NCBI GenBank assembly: GCA_900555035.1
Contig: USJX01000002.1
Location: forward strand, 1 to 64,000
DNA: 64,000 nucleotides
From: an uncultured Prevotella sp.
Lineage (GTDB): Bacteria; Bacteroidota; Bacteroidia; Bacteroidales; Bacteroidaceae
Direction of reading: 5' to 3'
Shown: piece by piece, positions 50,768 through 59,326 of the stretch
How positions within the stretch are numbered: the stretch's first letter is position 1
Layout: every line of letters starts with the position of its first letter
Position numbers and translations under genes: made by a program
Notes under the pieces: model-generated
The model's input: the letters and a program-made list of their open reading frames with translations, nothing else
What the model was told of the DNA's origin: nothing
Database searches by the model: none

Positions 50768-52264
50768 TTACAAGATTTCTTCTTCCAAAACCTTCATGGC
50801 ACCCTTTGCCTTGATGTCTTCCACCATCTTCTGGTAAAGCTCTACGAAATGAGAAGCGGCCTTGAGATCGGTGCTTGTAAAGGCAGAGATACCGAGGAAA
50901 TCGAGGGCATCATCGCTGTCAATGGCCTTATGGTCATCCATGGTGAGCCATGGATCAGCCACTTCGAAAGCATCGCCATTGTCATCCACCTGATACTTCA
51001 GATAATGACGGTAAGCAGCAAAGAGGTAAGCCACACGCTTGAACTCCACATCCTGACGCTTGCCAGAAGCATCATCAGCAATCATCTTCTCCAGGTTCGG
51101 CATCACATAAACAGGGAACTTGCTGGCACCATCGAAGCAGAGACGAGCCACCTGGTCGCTGACCATGCGGTTGCCGAAACGCTCTACCAGGCACTGCTTG
51201 TATGCCTCCAGATCAGTATCCTTTGGAGCTGGCACGTAAGGAGTGATGTCTTCATCCATGAAGGCACGTACAAACTTACGGATTCTCTCATCGTGCATAG
51301 CTGCATCTACCTTGCGGTAACCGCCAAGGAAAGATGGATAAGAGAGCAATGTATGAGAAGCATTCAAGAGAGAAAGCTTCATATTCTCGAAGGCAGTCAC
51401 ATCGTCGGTCATCTGAGCACCCACGGTTTCCCATGCTGGGCGACCGGCTGCAAAATTATCCTCTACTACCCACTGGATGAAATCCTCACAATAAACAGGA
51501 GCCTCATCGCAGGTTCCGTTCTGAGCATTCAGTCGCTCGATGTCGGCAGGACGGGTAGCTGGAGTAATGCGGTCAACCATTGAGTTAGGGAAGGTAACGT
51601 TCTCCTCCATCCAGGCAGCGAGTTCCTTGTCCTGAGCTCCCACGAAAGTCATGAAAGCCTTACGGGCTGTATTGCCATTATGCTGCAGATTATCGCAGGA
51701 GAGGATGGTGATAGGACCATTGCCTGCAGCCTTGCGGCGACGCAATCCCTCGGCTACATATCCGAAGGCTGTAACCGGCTTGGCTGGGTTCTCGATATCG
51801 TGAGCTACCTGCGCATTGTCGAGTATAAATTCGCCACTCTGACGAGAAATATTGTATCCGCCCTCGGTGATAGTAAGGGTGATGATCTTAATATCCTTAG
51901 ACGCAATCTTGTCCAGAATCTGCTCCTGCTCCTCAATACCCCAATAGAGTTCTACGAGCGCACCCAACTGATAAACCTGGATACTGTCGTCGCGTCCACA
52001 TACGGTAAGGGTGTATTCACCGTCCTGCTTCTTCAGGGCGTGGTAGAGACGCTCATCGCCTGGGAGAATCATTGCTCCACAGATGCCCCAGTTCTGCTGG
52101 GTATTGTTCTCGAGGAGCATATTGGTCATAAACTCCAGGTGAGCACGATGGAAGTTACCTACTCCGAAGTGCAGGATACCTGCCTTTACCAAACTGCGGT
52201 TATAAGCATAACCATTCACTACCTGAGTTGCATTTGCTGCGTTTGCATTTACTAAATTTGCCAT
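50768..52264 (-). CDS. Mannitol dehydrogenase family oxidoreductase
   Basis: A 498-residue NAD(P)-dependent long-chain polyol dehydrogenase of the mannitol 2-dehydrogenase/fructuronate reductase family. N-terminal nucleotide-binding ILHFGVGNFHRAH, then ITEGGYN, SCDNLQHNG, and the catalytic-lysine region FPNSMVDRITP. It would oxidise mannitol to fructose or reduce fructuronate to mannonate. Because a fructokinase and a sorbitol-dehydrogenase-type enzyme share its promoter module, mannitol to fructose is favoured. An Asn-rich N-terminus precedes the fold. Confidence 0.85.
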   Translation of the reverse strand: MANLVNANAANATQVVNGYAYNRSLVKAGILHFGVGNFHRAHLEFMTNMLLENNTQQNWGICGAMILPGDERLYHALKKQDGEYTLTVCGRDDSIQVYQLGALVELYWGIEEQEQILDKIASKDIKIITLTITEGGYNISRQSGEFILDNAQVAHDIENPAKPVTAFGYVAEGLRRRKAAGNGPITILSCDNLQHNGNTARKAFMTFVGAQDKELAAWMEENVTFPNSMVDRITPATRPADIERLNAQNGTCDEAPVYCEDFIQWVVEDNFAAGRPAWETVGAQMTDDVTAFENMKLSLLNASHTLLSYPSFLGGYRKVDAAMHDERIRKFVRAFMDEDITPYVPAPKDTDLEAYKQCLVERFGNRMVSDQVARLCFDGASKFPVYVMPNLEKMIADDASGKRQDVEFKRVAYLFAAYRHYLKYQVDDNGDAFEVADPWLTMDDHKAIDSDDALDFLGISAFTSTDLKAASHFVELYQKMVEDIKAKGAMKVLEEEIL

Positions 52265-52366
52265 AATTCTTTTATTGTTAGCTGTTATTATTTAATTGTT
52301 TACACTTTCCGAAAGCAAGCCACCTGGATGTGTCTCTCCAGCAAGCCTGTCTCTCGTTTTCGATGG

Positions 52367-52374
52367 CAAAGATA
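52367..52374 (-). promoter_or_regulatory. -7 box for the mannitol dehydrogenase gene
   Basis: TATCTTTG followed by CC on the minus strand. The position 20 bp upstream reads TCTT, a weak -33, so activation may be needed. Confidence 0.75.
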
Positions 52375-52419
52375 GTTCGTTTTTTCGAGATAAAAAGATA
52401 TTTTTTTCGAAAAAACCTT

Positions 52420-52460
52420 GCAAACGTTCCCGCAAACGTTCCCAATTTCTGCAAACGTTT
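52420..52460 (-). promoter_or_regulatory. Triple LacI-type operator module A
   Basis: Minus strand: AAACGTTTGC, 9 bp, GAACGTTTGC, 2 bp, GAACGTTTGC. Ends 45 bp before the -7 box at 52367. Lies 6 bp past the stop of the lacI-type gene that is probably its regulator. Confidence 0.85.
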
Positions 52461-52466
52461 TAAATA

Positions 52467-53471
52467 CTATTCTCCCGTAGATTCCCTACATTGCATCGTG
52501 GTCTTCAGCACCACCTGCCTGTCCTCCATCTCCGGATTGTTGATTTTCTCCATCACCAGTTCTGCCGCCTTTCTGCCCATCTCCTCCAGCGGAGGCTCCA
52601 TGGTAGTAATCTGCGGAGATACAATGGTTGATAGTTCGGTGCCCGAAAAACCAGCCACAAAAATCTCTTCCGGCACTCGTTTGCCTAAGGCACGGAGCCG
52701 ATTCTGCGCACCTATCGCCAAAGTATCAGTAAAGGCGAAGACGGCATCAAATTCCACCTTATTATATTTAAGGCGGTCGATGGCATCGGCTCCATCCTTG
52801 AAGGTCATTCCCGTCTTCACGATCAGCGAAGGATCGAAGAGATGGAATTTCTCCATCGCCTCACGATAACCCAAGCCTCGCTGATAGGCATTGTAAATGT
52901 CGTCGGGTCCCTGCAGATAGACGATGCGCTTCCTGCCCAGGCGAATCAGATGCTCCACCATGAAATAAGAATCTACATTATCATTCACCACAACCTGCGA
53001 CATCTTCAATCCATACGGAATGCGGTCGTAGAAGACAATCGCCATACCATCTGCCGCCAACTGCTGATACATTTCTATATTCTTGCGATAGCTGCAGAGG
53101 CTCACAATCAGCCCATCTACCATAAACTGCTCCATCATCTTCAGGTTCTCCAGTTCCCGCTCCGGCTTCTCATCGCTCTCGGCAATCATCACCTTCTGGT
53201 TCTTCTTGTAGAGCACCTCCTGTATTCCGTTAATCACCTGCGAAGCATAAGGGGTGTGCATCTCCGGCACGATGACACCAATGGTGTTCGTACGTCCCAT
53301 CTTCAGGTTCATCGCCACCGGATTGCGCTTGTAGCCGAGTCGCTTAGCCTCCTCTACCACCATCTCGCGCGTCTCCTTGCGAATGTTCTTGTCATCCGTC
53401 AACGCTCTGGAAACGGTGGAGACCGAAATGCAGAGCGAACGGGCTATATCCTTGATAGTTACATGTTTCAT
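52467..53471 (-). CDS. LacI-family transcriptional regulator (copy 1)
   Basis: A 334-residue LacI/GalR-type regulator. The helix-turn-helix VTIKDIARSLCISVSTVSRAL spans about 3-24, the hinge PVAMNLKMG follows, and the rest is the periplasmic-binding-protein-like sensor domain with a predicted effector pocket. It sits upstream of the mannitol dehydrogenase gene on the same strand, with operator module A directly past its stop. It shares the same arrangement and 30-40% resemblance by eye with the second copy at 55361. Its own promoter contains an AAACGTTCG half-site, suggesting autoregulation. Confidence 0.93.
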   Translation of the reverse strand: MKHVTIKDIARSLCISVSTVSRALTDDKNIRKETREMVVEEAKRLGYKRNPVAMNLKMGRTNTIGVIVPEMHTPYASQVINGIQEVLYKKNQKVMIAESDEKPERELENLKMMEQFMVDGLIVSLCSYRKNIEMYQQLAADGMAIVFYDRIPYGLKMSQVVVNDNVDSYFMVEHLIRLGRKRIVYLQGPDDIYNAYQRGLGYREAMEKFHLFDPSLIVKTGMTFKDGADAIDRLKYNKVEFDAVFAFTDTLAIGAQNRLRALGKRVPEEIFVAGFSGTELSTIVSPQITTMEPPLEEMGRKAAELVMEKINNPEMEDRQVVLKTTMQCRESTGE

Positions 53472-53518
53472 TATTATGTTTTTATAAGATAAACGTTCGA
53501 ATATTGAAGTTGTCGATG

Positions 53519-53548
53519 CAAAAGTACAACATTTCCTTGAAAATCAAA
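53519..53548 (-). promoter_or_regulatory. Promoter of lacI-type gene 1
   Basis: Minus strand: TACTTTTG (53519-53526), TTTG at 53545-53548 with an 18-bp spacer. AAACGTTCGAA at 53491-53501 lies in the leader and may be an operator half-site. Confidence 0.6.
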
Positions 53549-53636
53549 AACATTTCTTGAAAAAAGATAAGAACAAGTATCAAAATGCTATCTGCATATT
53601 ACATTCTGCAACATCATTTACAAGAATATAAAATGA
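53549..53636. other. Intergenic DNA between lacI-1 and the NDH-2 gene
   Basis: Part of a 339-bp gap. No ORF; A/T-rich. Function limited to the two promoters as far as I can see. Confidence 0.5.
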
Positions 53637-53646
53637 GAACGATTGC
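53637..53646 (+). promoter_or_regulatory. Single LacI-type operator near the NDH-2 promoter
   Basis: GAACGATTGC, identical to the core of sites in modules A-C, 58 bp before a -7 box. Modules have the middle site 57 bp before the box. Confidence 0.5.
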
Positions 53647-53681
53647 AACAAGCTTCAATCCCATATTTCTACCCATCTTCC

Positions 53682-53712
53682 TTTGCCACCTCATAAAAAA
53701 GTTGTACCTTTG
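53682..53712 (+). promoter_or_regulatory. Promoter of the NDH-2 gene
   Basis: TTTG (53682-53685), 19-bp spacer, TACCTTTG (53705-53712) followed by CAG. The leader of about 95 nt contains GAATTTTCAGC twice, 40 bp apart (53718 and 53758). Confidence 0.8.
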
Positions 53713-53810
53713 CAGTCGAATTTTCAGCGATGACTAGGCTATATGCCTTCTAAGAATAGAATTTTCAGCAAATATATGTATTTAGTTATTCCAAACAAAC
53801 AGCAGTAGTT

Positions 53811-55184
53811 ATGAGTATTAATATCAAGAGAAATCAGTTGAAGAGAGTTGTTATCGTAGGTGGCGGACTCGGTGGTCTTCGTTTGGCAGAAGATCTCTGC
53901 AATGCAAACCTGCAGGTGGTGTTGATCGATAAGAACAATTTCCATCAGTTCCCTCCGCTTATCTATCAGATAGCTTCGGCAGGTATCGACCCAAGTTCCA
54001 TCTCCTTCCCGTTCCGCCAGATTTTCCGCAAGCGCAAGAACTTCTACTTCCGCATGGCAGAAGCGAGAGCCGTATTCCCAGACAAGAAGATTCTGCAGAC
54101 TTCCATCGGTAAGATTGAGTACGATTACCTAGTGTTCGCAGCAGGAACCACCACCAATTTCTATGGCAATGCCAACATCGAGAAATGGGCGATTCCGATG
54201 AAGACCGTTTCTGAAGCAATGGGATTGCGCAACGCCGTGCTGAGTAACCTGGAGCGTGCATTGACCTGTGCCACAGAAGAGGAGCGACAGGAACTCCTGA
54301 ACGTGGTCATTGTGGGCGGTGGTGCCACAGGTGTAGAGATTGCCGGAGCCCTCTCTGAAATGAAGCGCTACGTGATTCCTTATGATTATCCTGATATGGA
54401 CTCATCTCTGATGCACATCTATCTCCTGGAAGCGGGCGACAGACTGCTCGCCGGAATGTCACAGGACTCTTCTAAGAAAGCATACGAATTCCTTACCAGC
54501 ATGGGTGTGGATGTACAGTTTGGCAAAATGGTAACCGACTACAAGGACCACAAGGTTCTGATGAAGGACGGTCAGGAGATTCCTACCCGCACATTCCTCT
54601 GGGTATCAGGTGTAAAGGCACAGCCTATCACGGGTATCGATGGCGACCATCTGGGCCGTGGTTTCCGAATCGTAGTAGATGAATTCAACCGCATCCCTGG
54701 CATGGACGGTCTCTTCGCCATCGGCGACCAGTGTATCCAGACCACAGACCCAGCTTATCCTGGCGGTCATCCACAGTTGGCTCAGGTAGCCATTCAGCAG
54801 GCAGCACTCCTGGCTAAGAATATCCAGAAGATTGCCGAGGGAGCCACTGATTCCCAGCTCAAGCCTTTCCGCTACAAGAACCTGGGTTCTATGGCTACCA
54901 TCGGAAGACACAAGGCTGTGGTAGAGCTTGGCAAGTTCCACAGCCAGGGCTTCTTTGCCTGGGTATTGTGGCTGGTAGTTCACCTCCGCTCTATCCTTGG
55001 CGTAAAGAACAAGGTAATGGTAATGCTCAACTGGCTCTGGAAGTACGTAAGCTATAACGATTCTATCCGAATGATTACCTACGCCACCAAGCCTAAGGAG
55101 GTGCGCGACCGTTTAAAGCGTGAGCAGACCACTCACCTCGGCACCGACTTGCTGGAGAATGAAGAAGAGGAAGAGGAAGCTTAA
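53811..55184 (+). CDS. ndh: Type II NADH dehydrogenase (NDH-2)
   Basis: A 457-residue FAD-dependent oxidoreductase of the NDH-2 family. FAD-binding VVIVGGGLGGLRLAED near the N-terminus, NADH-binding VVIVGGGATGVEIAGAL near 165, and the quinone-side FAIGDQCIQTTDPAYPGGHPQLAQVAIQQ. The C-terminal part has hydrophobic/aromatic helices (WVLWLVVHLRSIL) that anchor it in the inner membrane. It oxidises NADH and reduces quinone without proton pumping. The last 15 residues are an acidic tail of Glu. Three hairpins follow the gene. Confidence 0.93.
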   Translation: MSINIKRNQLKRVVIVGGGLGGLRLAEDLCNANLQVVLIDKNNFHQFPPLIYQIASAGIDPSSISFPFRQIFRKRKNFYFRMAEARAVFPDKKILQTSIGKIEYDYLVFAAGTTTNFYGNANIEKWAIPMKTVSEAMGLRNAVLSNLERALTCATEEERQELLNVVIVGGGATGVEIAGALSEMKRYVIPYDYPDMDSSLMHIYLLEAGDRLLAGMSQDSSKKAYEFLTSMGVDVQFGKMVTDYKDHKVLMKDGQEIPTRTFLWVSGVKAQPITGIDGDHLGRGFRIVVDEFNRIPGMDGLFAIGDQCIQTTDPAYPGGHPQLAQVAIQQAALLAKNIQKIAEGATDSQLKPFRYKNLGSMATIGRHKAVVELGKFHSQGFFAWVLWLVVHLRSILGVKNKVMVMLNWLWKYVSYNDSIRMITYATKPKEVRDRLKREQTTHLGTDLLENEEEEEEA

Positions 55185-55229
55185 GATAAGGCGATAGATT
55201 AAGTTTAAAAGCTAAGATAAAGAGATAGA

Positions 55230-55333
55230 AAACGGGTGTATCATTCAATAAATATAGATGATACACCCGTTTCTTTTACACTGTTTTCAAAAACAGCTTC
55301 TTTTACACTGTTTTCTGAAAACAGCTTTTTTTA
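55230..55333 (+). terminator. Three consecutive hairpins after the NDH-2 gene
   Basis: AACGGGTGTATCAT and its complement (55231-55272), then CTGTTTTCAAAAACAG (55281-55296), then CTGTTTTCTGAAAACAG (55308-55324) with T7. The second and third are copies of one sequence, and the first ends in TTTCTTTT. Confidence 0.88.
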
Positions 55334-55360
55334 TGCAGATTCCAGAAGTCGATACCTTTA

Positions 55361-56368
55361 TTAAGTAGATTCCCTTATCACGGTTTCACCTCTCAATGCA
55401 ATTTCCTCTATCCTTCTATAACCTTCGGCAATATGCTCCAGCAGCAATCGGCAACTTTCCTGCGCCATTTTCTCAATAGGCTGTTCCACTACCGTCAACT
55501 GAGGATGAACCAAGGTAGCCAAGGCTGTGCCCGACATGCAGCAAAGCGCCACATCCTCCGGAATGCGCAAGCCACGCTTCTGGATAGCACTCTTGGCTCC
55601 CAACACAGCAGTCTCCGTAAAGCCAAAGACCGCATCAAAGGATACATTCTTCTCCAGGAAACGCTCCATCACCCAACTACCCTCTTCTGCCGACAAGGCT
55701 GGCGACAAGACATCTTGCGCCTGATACTCTATATGAAACTTTTCCAGCGCATCCCGATAGCCCCTCAATCGTTCATAGCTGTTTCGGATATAAGCAGGTC
55801 CCGGGATATGAATAATATGCTTATAGCCCTTGCGCAACAAAGCCTCCACCATGAAAAACGACATGATGTAATCGTCCATGTGCACCTGTGAAGCCTTTAC
55901 CTTCTCCACCGTTCTATCGAAAAACACGATGGGAATGCCCCTTTCTATCACCTTATTATATAGGTCCACATTATGCTCCTTGTCGCATGCACTCATCAGG
56001 ATGCCATCCACACGCAGCTGCTCCATCATCAGAATGTTCTCTCTCTCCTGCTCAGGATTCTCGTTAGAGATGGCAATCATCACCTTATACCCCTGCTTGC
56101 GCAAGATGGCTTGAGCATCATTGATAAAGGTCATATAGAACGTTGTTACGATTTCGGGGATGATGATGCCGATGTTATGGGTACTCTGCTGGCGAAAGTT
56201 CACAGCCAGTTCGTTGCGATGATAGCCCATCCGCTCGGCAGTTGCCAATATCTTCTGCAAGGTTTCCGCCTTCACATTACCAGTATCTCCCGAAAGAGCA
56301 CGCGAAACGGTGGACTTGGAAATCCCCAGTTCCCTTGCAATATCCATGATGGTTACATATTTTGCCAT
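55361..56368 (-). CDS. LacI-family transcriptional regulator (copy 2)
   Basis: A 335-residue LacI/GalR-type regulator. The helix-turn-helix VTIMDIARELGISKSTVSRAL spans about 5-25, the hinge reads LAVNFRQQ and the effector domain follows. It is divergent from the GPH symporter gene; triple-operator module B lies between them, 23 bp from its own -33 box. It therefore probably controls the symporter and polyol dehydrogenase genes and possibly itself. Effector is unknown, a polyol or fructose phosphate being plausible. Confidence 0.93.
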   Translation of the reverse strand: MAKYVTIMDIARELGISKSTVSRALSGDTGNVKAETLQKILATAERMGYHRNELAVNFRQQSTHNIGIIIPEIVTTFYMTFINDAQAILRKQGYKVMIAISNENPEQERENILMMEQLRVDGILMSACDKEHNVDLYNKVIERGIPIVFFDRTVEKVKASQVHMDDYIMSFFMVEALLRKGYKHIIHIPGPAYIRNSYERLRGYRDALEKFHIEYQAQDVLSPALSAEEGSWVMERFLEKNVSFDAVFGFTETAVLGAKSAIQKRGLRIPEDVALCCMSGTALATLVHPQLTVVEQPIEKMAQESCRLLLEHIAEGYRRIEEIALRGETVIREST

Positions 56369-56399
56369 ATCTCTTTTTCTTTCTTGTTAAATGCGCCCG

Positions 56400-56431
56400 C
56401 AAAGATACTTATTTTCCATGAAAGCAACAAC
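56400..56431 (-). promoter_or_regulatory. Promoter of lacI-type gene 2
   Basis: Minus strand: GTTG (56428-56431), 20-bp spacer, TATCTTTG (56400-56407). Confidence 0.72.
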
Positions 56432-56454
56432 AAAAAACAGAGAAATCTTTTTGG

Positions 56455-56495
56455 GAACGGTTGCGGAAAATGGGAACGGTTGCGGGAACGGTTGC
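56455..56495 (+). promoter_or_regulatory. Triple LacI-type operator module B
   Basis: GAACGGTTGC, 9 bp, GAACGGTTGC, 2 bp, GAACGGTTGC. Ends 45 bp before the -7 box at 56541 and 21 bp before its -33 box. Same order and spacing as modules A and C. Confidence 0.88.
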
Positions 56496-56516
56496 GAAAA
56501 AAGAGTCGTTTTTTTT

Positions 56517-56548
56517 CTTGTTTCTTCTGCAAAATCGTTCTATCTTTG
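56517..56548 (+). promoter_or_regulatory. Promoter of the GPH symporter gene
   Basis: CTTG (56517-56520), 20-bp spacer, TATCTTTG (56541-56548) followed by CAA. Leader about 95 nt. Confidence 0.8.
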
Positions 56549-56648
56549 CAACGTGAAAAGGAAAAACGATTTTTCAAATCGCTCTATTCCTACACAAAAC
56601 AAAGAATAAACAACATTAAGTATCACAATCAAACCTAAGAAAAAGGAT

Positions 56649-58043
56649 ATGGAACAAGATTCTAAATTTCAAGCGAACACTTCGCTAGAGAACAATTCAC
56701 AGGGAAAGGTTCCCTTCATCAGTAAGCTCGCCTATGGCATGGGCGATGTGGGCTGCAACTTCAGTTGGATGTTCGTGGGCAACTTCCTCATGATTTTCTA
56801 CACCGATGTGTTCGGAATCAGCATGAGTGCCGTAGCAACCCTGATGCTTGTTTCCCGATTCTGGGATGCCATCAACGACCCAATCATCGGCACACTTACC
56901 GATAAGACCCACACCCGATGGGGACGATTCCGCCCATGGCTGCTCTTCGGAGCTCCTATCACGGCACTGGTACTGATACTCACTTTCTGGGCACATCCGG
57001 AATGGAGCCAGACCGCCAAGATTATCTATATGGCAGTAACCTACTGCATCCTGGTGCTGGGATATACCTGCGTAAACCTGCCTTACGGCACACTCTGCGG
57101 AGCCATGACACAAGACATCGATGAGAGAGCCAAGCTCAACACCAGCCGTTCGGTGAGCGCCATGATGGCCATCGGAGTAATCAACATCGTAACCGTTCCG
57201 CTCATCAGCTGGTTTGGCGCAGGCGATACCAAATATGGTTATCTGGCTGTGGCTGTACTCTACGGCATCATCTTCGCTGCCTGCCATCTGTTCTGCTTCC
57301 ACAAGACCAAGGAAGTGGTAGAAGTTCCTGTGGGACAGAAGCTCCCATTAAAGGTGCAGCTTCGTTCCGTGATGAAAAACAAGCCCTATCTGCTCGCCCT
57401 TCTGGGACAGTTGCTCTTCGGTTTCATCCACTACGGACGCAACGCCGACATGCTCTACTATTTCACTTATGTAGAAGGTTCGGCAACACTCTTCTCCTAC
57501 TATTCCATGGCCATCATCGTGCCAAGTATCATAGGTGCCGCCTGCTTCCCTCTGGTATTCAGAAAAACGGGCAACAAGGGTTACACGGCAGCCATCTTCG
57601 CCTTCCTCACCGGTATTACGATGATAGGTCTGTACTTCTTCAGCCCTAACGGCAGCGCCATTATGTTCTATCTGTTCTCAGCTTTGTCGTGGTTCTTCTT
57701 CTCAGGCTTCAATACAGCCATCTATGCCATCATCCCCGACTGTGTGGAGTATGGCGAGTGGAAGACGGGCATCAGAAACGACGGTTTCCAATACGCCTTC
57801 ATCTCGCTGGGCAACAAGATAGGAATGGCACTCGGCACATCGCTTCTCGCCATTGCCCTGGGCAGCGCAGGATACGTAAGCAATACCATGCAGAATCCGG
57901 AAGTATTGAGCATTATGCACCACGCCTTCAGCACCATTCCTGGAGTTTTGTGGATTGTCACCGCAGGATGCCTCTGCTTCTACAAGCTCAACAAGAAGCA
58001 ATACAAGCAGATTATGGCAGATCTGGAAAACAAAAAGAAATAA
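56649..58043 (+). CDS. GPH-family sugar/polyol:cation symporter (MelB-like)
   Basis: A 464-residue 12-helix transporter of the glycoside-pentoside-hexuronide (GPH) family. The typical N-terminal AYGMGDVGCNFSWMFVGNFLMIFYTDVFG, NDPIIGTLTDKTHTRWGRFRPW and DIDERAKLNTSRSV are all present. It would import a sugar or polyol with Na+ or H+. The next gene, a zinc polyol dehydrogenase, begins 71 bp downstream and is probably in the same transcript. Substrate likely sorbitol or another hexitol, by context. Confidence 0.9.
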   Translation: MEQDSKFQANTSLENNSQGKVPFISKLAYGMGDVGCNFSWMFVGNFLMIFYTDVFGISMSAVATLMLVSRFWDAINDPIIGTLTDKTHTRWGRFRPWLLFGAPITALVLILTFWAHPEWSQTAKIIYMAVTYCILVLGYTCVNLPYGTLCGAMTQDIDERAKLNTSRSVSAMMAIGVINIVTVPLISWFGAGDTKYGYLAVAVLYGIIFAACHLFCFHKTKEVVEVPVGQKLPLKVQLRSVMKNKPYLLALLGQLLFGFIHYGRNADMLYYFTYVEGSATLFSYYSMAIIVPSIIGAACFPLVFRKTGNKGYTAAIFAFLTGITMIGLYFFSPNGSAIMFYLFSALSWFFFSGFNTAIYAIIPDCVEYGEWKTGIRNDGFQYAFISLGNKIGMALGTSLLAIALGSAGYVSNTMQNPEVLSIMHHAFSTIPGVLWIVTAGCLCFYKLNKKQYKQIMADLENKKK

Positions 58044-58114
58044 AAAGAAATAAAGATAAACCGGGATCTTTTATCCCACCAACATAACAATAACATTTTT
58101 AAAACATTATAATC

Positions 58115-59164
58115 ATGAGACAGGCAATATTGGTAGAACCAAAGCATATCGAGTTCAAGGAAGTAGCAGAACCAAAGGCAGCAGACTTAACTGCTCATCA
58201 GGTTCTCGTCAACATCAAGCGCATCGGCATCTGCGGTAGCGAGATTCACTCTTACCACGGTCTTCACCCAGCCACCTTCTACCCAGTGGTTCAGGGACAT
58301 GAGTACTCAGGAGTGGTTATGGCTGTAGGCAGCGAAGTTACCGTCTGCAAGCCTGGCGACCACATCACTGCTCGCCCACAGTTGGTTTGCGGCAAGTGCA
58401 ACCCTTGCAAGCGCGGACAGTATAATGTTTGTGAGCACCTGCGTGTTCAGGCTTTCCAGGCAGATGGTGCAGCACAGGATTTCTTCGTAGTAGATGACGA
58501 CCGCGTGGCTAAGTTGCCGGAAGGCATGAGCCTCGACTATGGTGCCATGATTGAGCCTTCAGCCGTTGGTGCCCATGCCAGCAACCGCACCGATGTAAAG
58601 GGCAAGAATGTAGTAGTGAGCGGTGCAGGAACCATCGGCAACCTCATAGCCCAGTTCTGCATTGCCCGTGGTGCCAAGAATGTACTCATTACCGATGTAA
58701 GCGACCTTCGCCTGGCTAAGGCTCGCGAATGCGGCATCAAGCATACCCTCAACATCACCAAGAAGACCTTGAAGGAGGCAGCCCAGGAACTCTTCGGTGA
58801 GGAAGGCTATCAGGTAGGTTTCGAGGTAGCAGGTGTAGAAGTTTCCATCCGTTCGCTGATGGAGACCATCGAGAAAGGTAGCGACATCGTGGTTGTGGCT
58901 GTCTTTGCCAAGGACCCAGCCCTCAGCATGTTCTATCTGGGCGAGCATGAGTTGAGACTCATCGGTTCAATGATGTATCGCCACGAAGATTATCTCACAG
59001 CCATCGATTATGTCAACAAGGGCATCGTCAACCTTAAGCCACTCGTAAGCAACCGCTTCGCCTTCGAAGAATACGATGATGCCTATAAGTTTATCGACAC
59101 CCATCGCGAAACCAGCATGAAGGTTCTCATCGATTTCGAACAGAAACCTGGAGAGAAGAAGTAA
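58115..59164 (+). CDS. Zinc-dependent polyol (sorbitol-type) dehydrogenase
   Basis: A 349-residue medium-chain dehydrogenase. Catalytic zinc ligands Cys40 (IGICGSE) and His62-Glu63 (GHEYSG), structural zinc Cys92, Cys95, Cys98 and Cys106, nucleotide-binding VVSGAGTIGNLIAQ. Fits sorbitol/iditol 2-dehydrogenase or a related galactitol/threonine-type enzyme. In this locus it would oxidise a hexitol to fructose. Cotranscribed, probably, with the GPH symporter. The fructokinase gene follows, separated by operator module C and its own promoter. Confidence 0.88.
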   Translation: MRQAILVEPKHIEFKEVAEPKAADLTAHQVLVNIKRIGICGSEIHSYHGLHPATFYPVVQGHEYSGVVMAVGSEVTVCKPGDHITARPQLVCGKCNPCKRGQYNVCEHLRVQAFQADGAAQDFFVVDDDRVAKLPEGMSLDYGAMIEPSAVGAHASNRTDVKGKNVVVSGAGTIGNLIAQFCIARGAKNVLITDVSDLRLAKARECGIKHTLNITKKTLKEAAQELFGEEGYQVGFEVAGVEVSIRSLMETIEKGSDIVVVAVFAKDPALSMFYLGEHELRLIGSMMYRHEDYLTAIDYVNKGIVNLKPLVSNRFAFEEYDDAYKFIDTHRETSMKVLIDFEQKPGEKK

Positions 59165-59190
59165 AGGATTGAAGAGAAGAAACATACTGC

Positions 59191-59231
59191 AAACGATTGC
59201 AGAAATTGGAAACGATTGCGGGAACGTTTGC
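59191..59231 (+). promoter_or_regulatory. Triple LacI-type operator module C
   Basis: AAACGATTGC, 9 bp, AAACGATTGC, 2 bp, GAACGTTTGC. Ends 45 bp before the -7 box at 59277 and 21 bp before the -33 TTTG. Spacing identical to modules A and B, while the base at the variable position differs. Confidence 0.88.
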
Positions 59232-59252
59232 AGAAAGTTTAGATGATTTTTC

Positions 59253-59284
59253 TTTGTGAAGGTAGCTGAAAAATGCTACCTTTG
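59253..59284 (+). promoter_or_regulatory. Promoter of the fructokinase gene
   Basis: TTTG (59253-59256), 20-bp spacer, TACCTTTG (59277-59284) followed by CA. Leader about 35 nt. Confidence 0.82.
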
Positions 59285-59326
59285 CAACAGAAATCAAGTA
59301 ACATCTCTAACATTCTTAAAGTAAAA

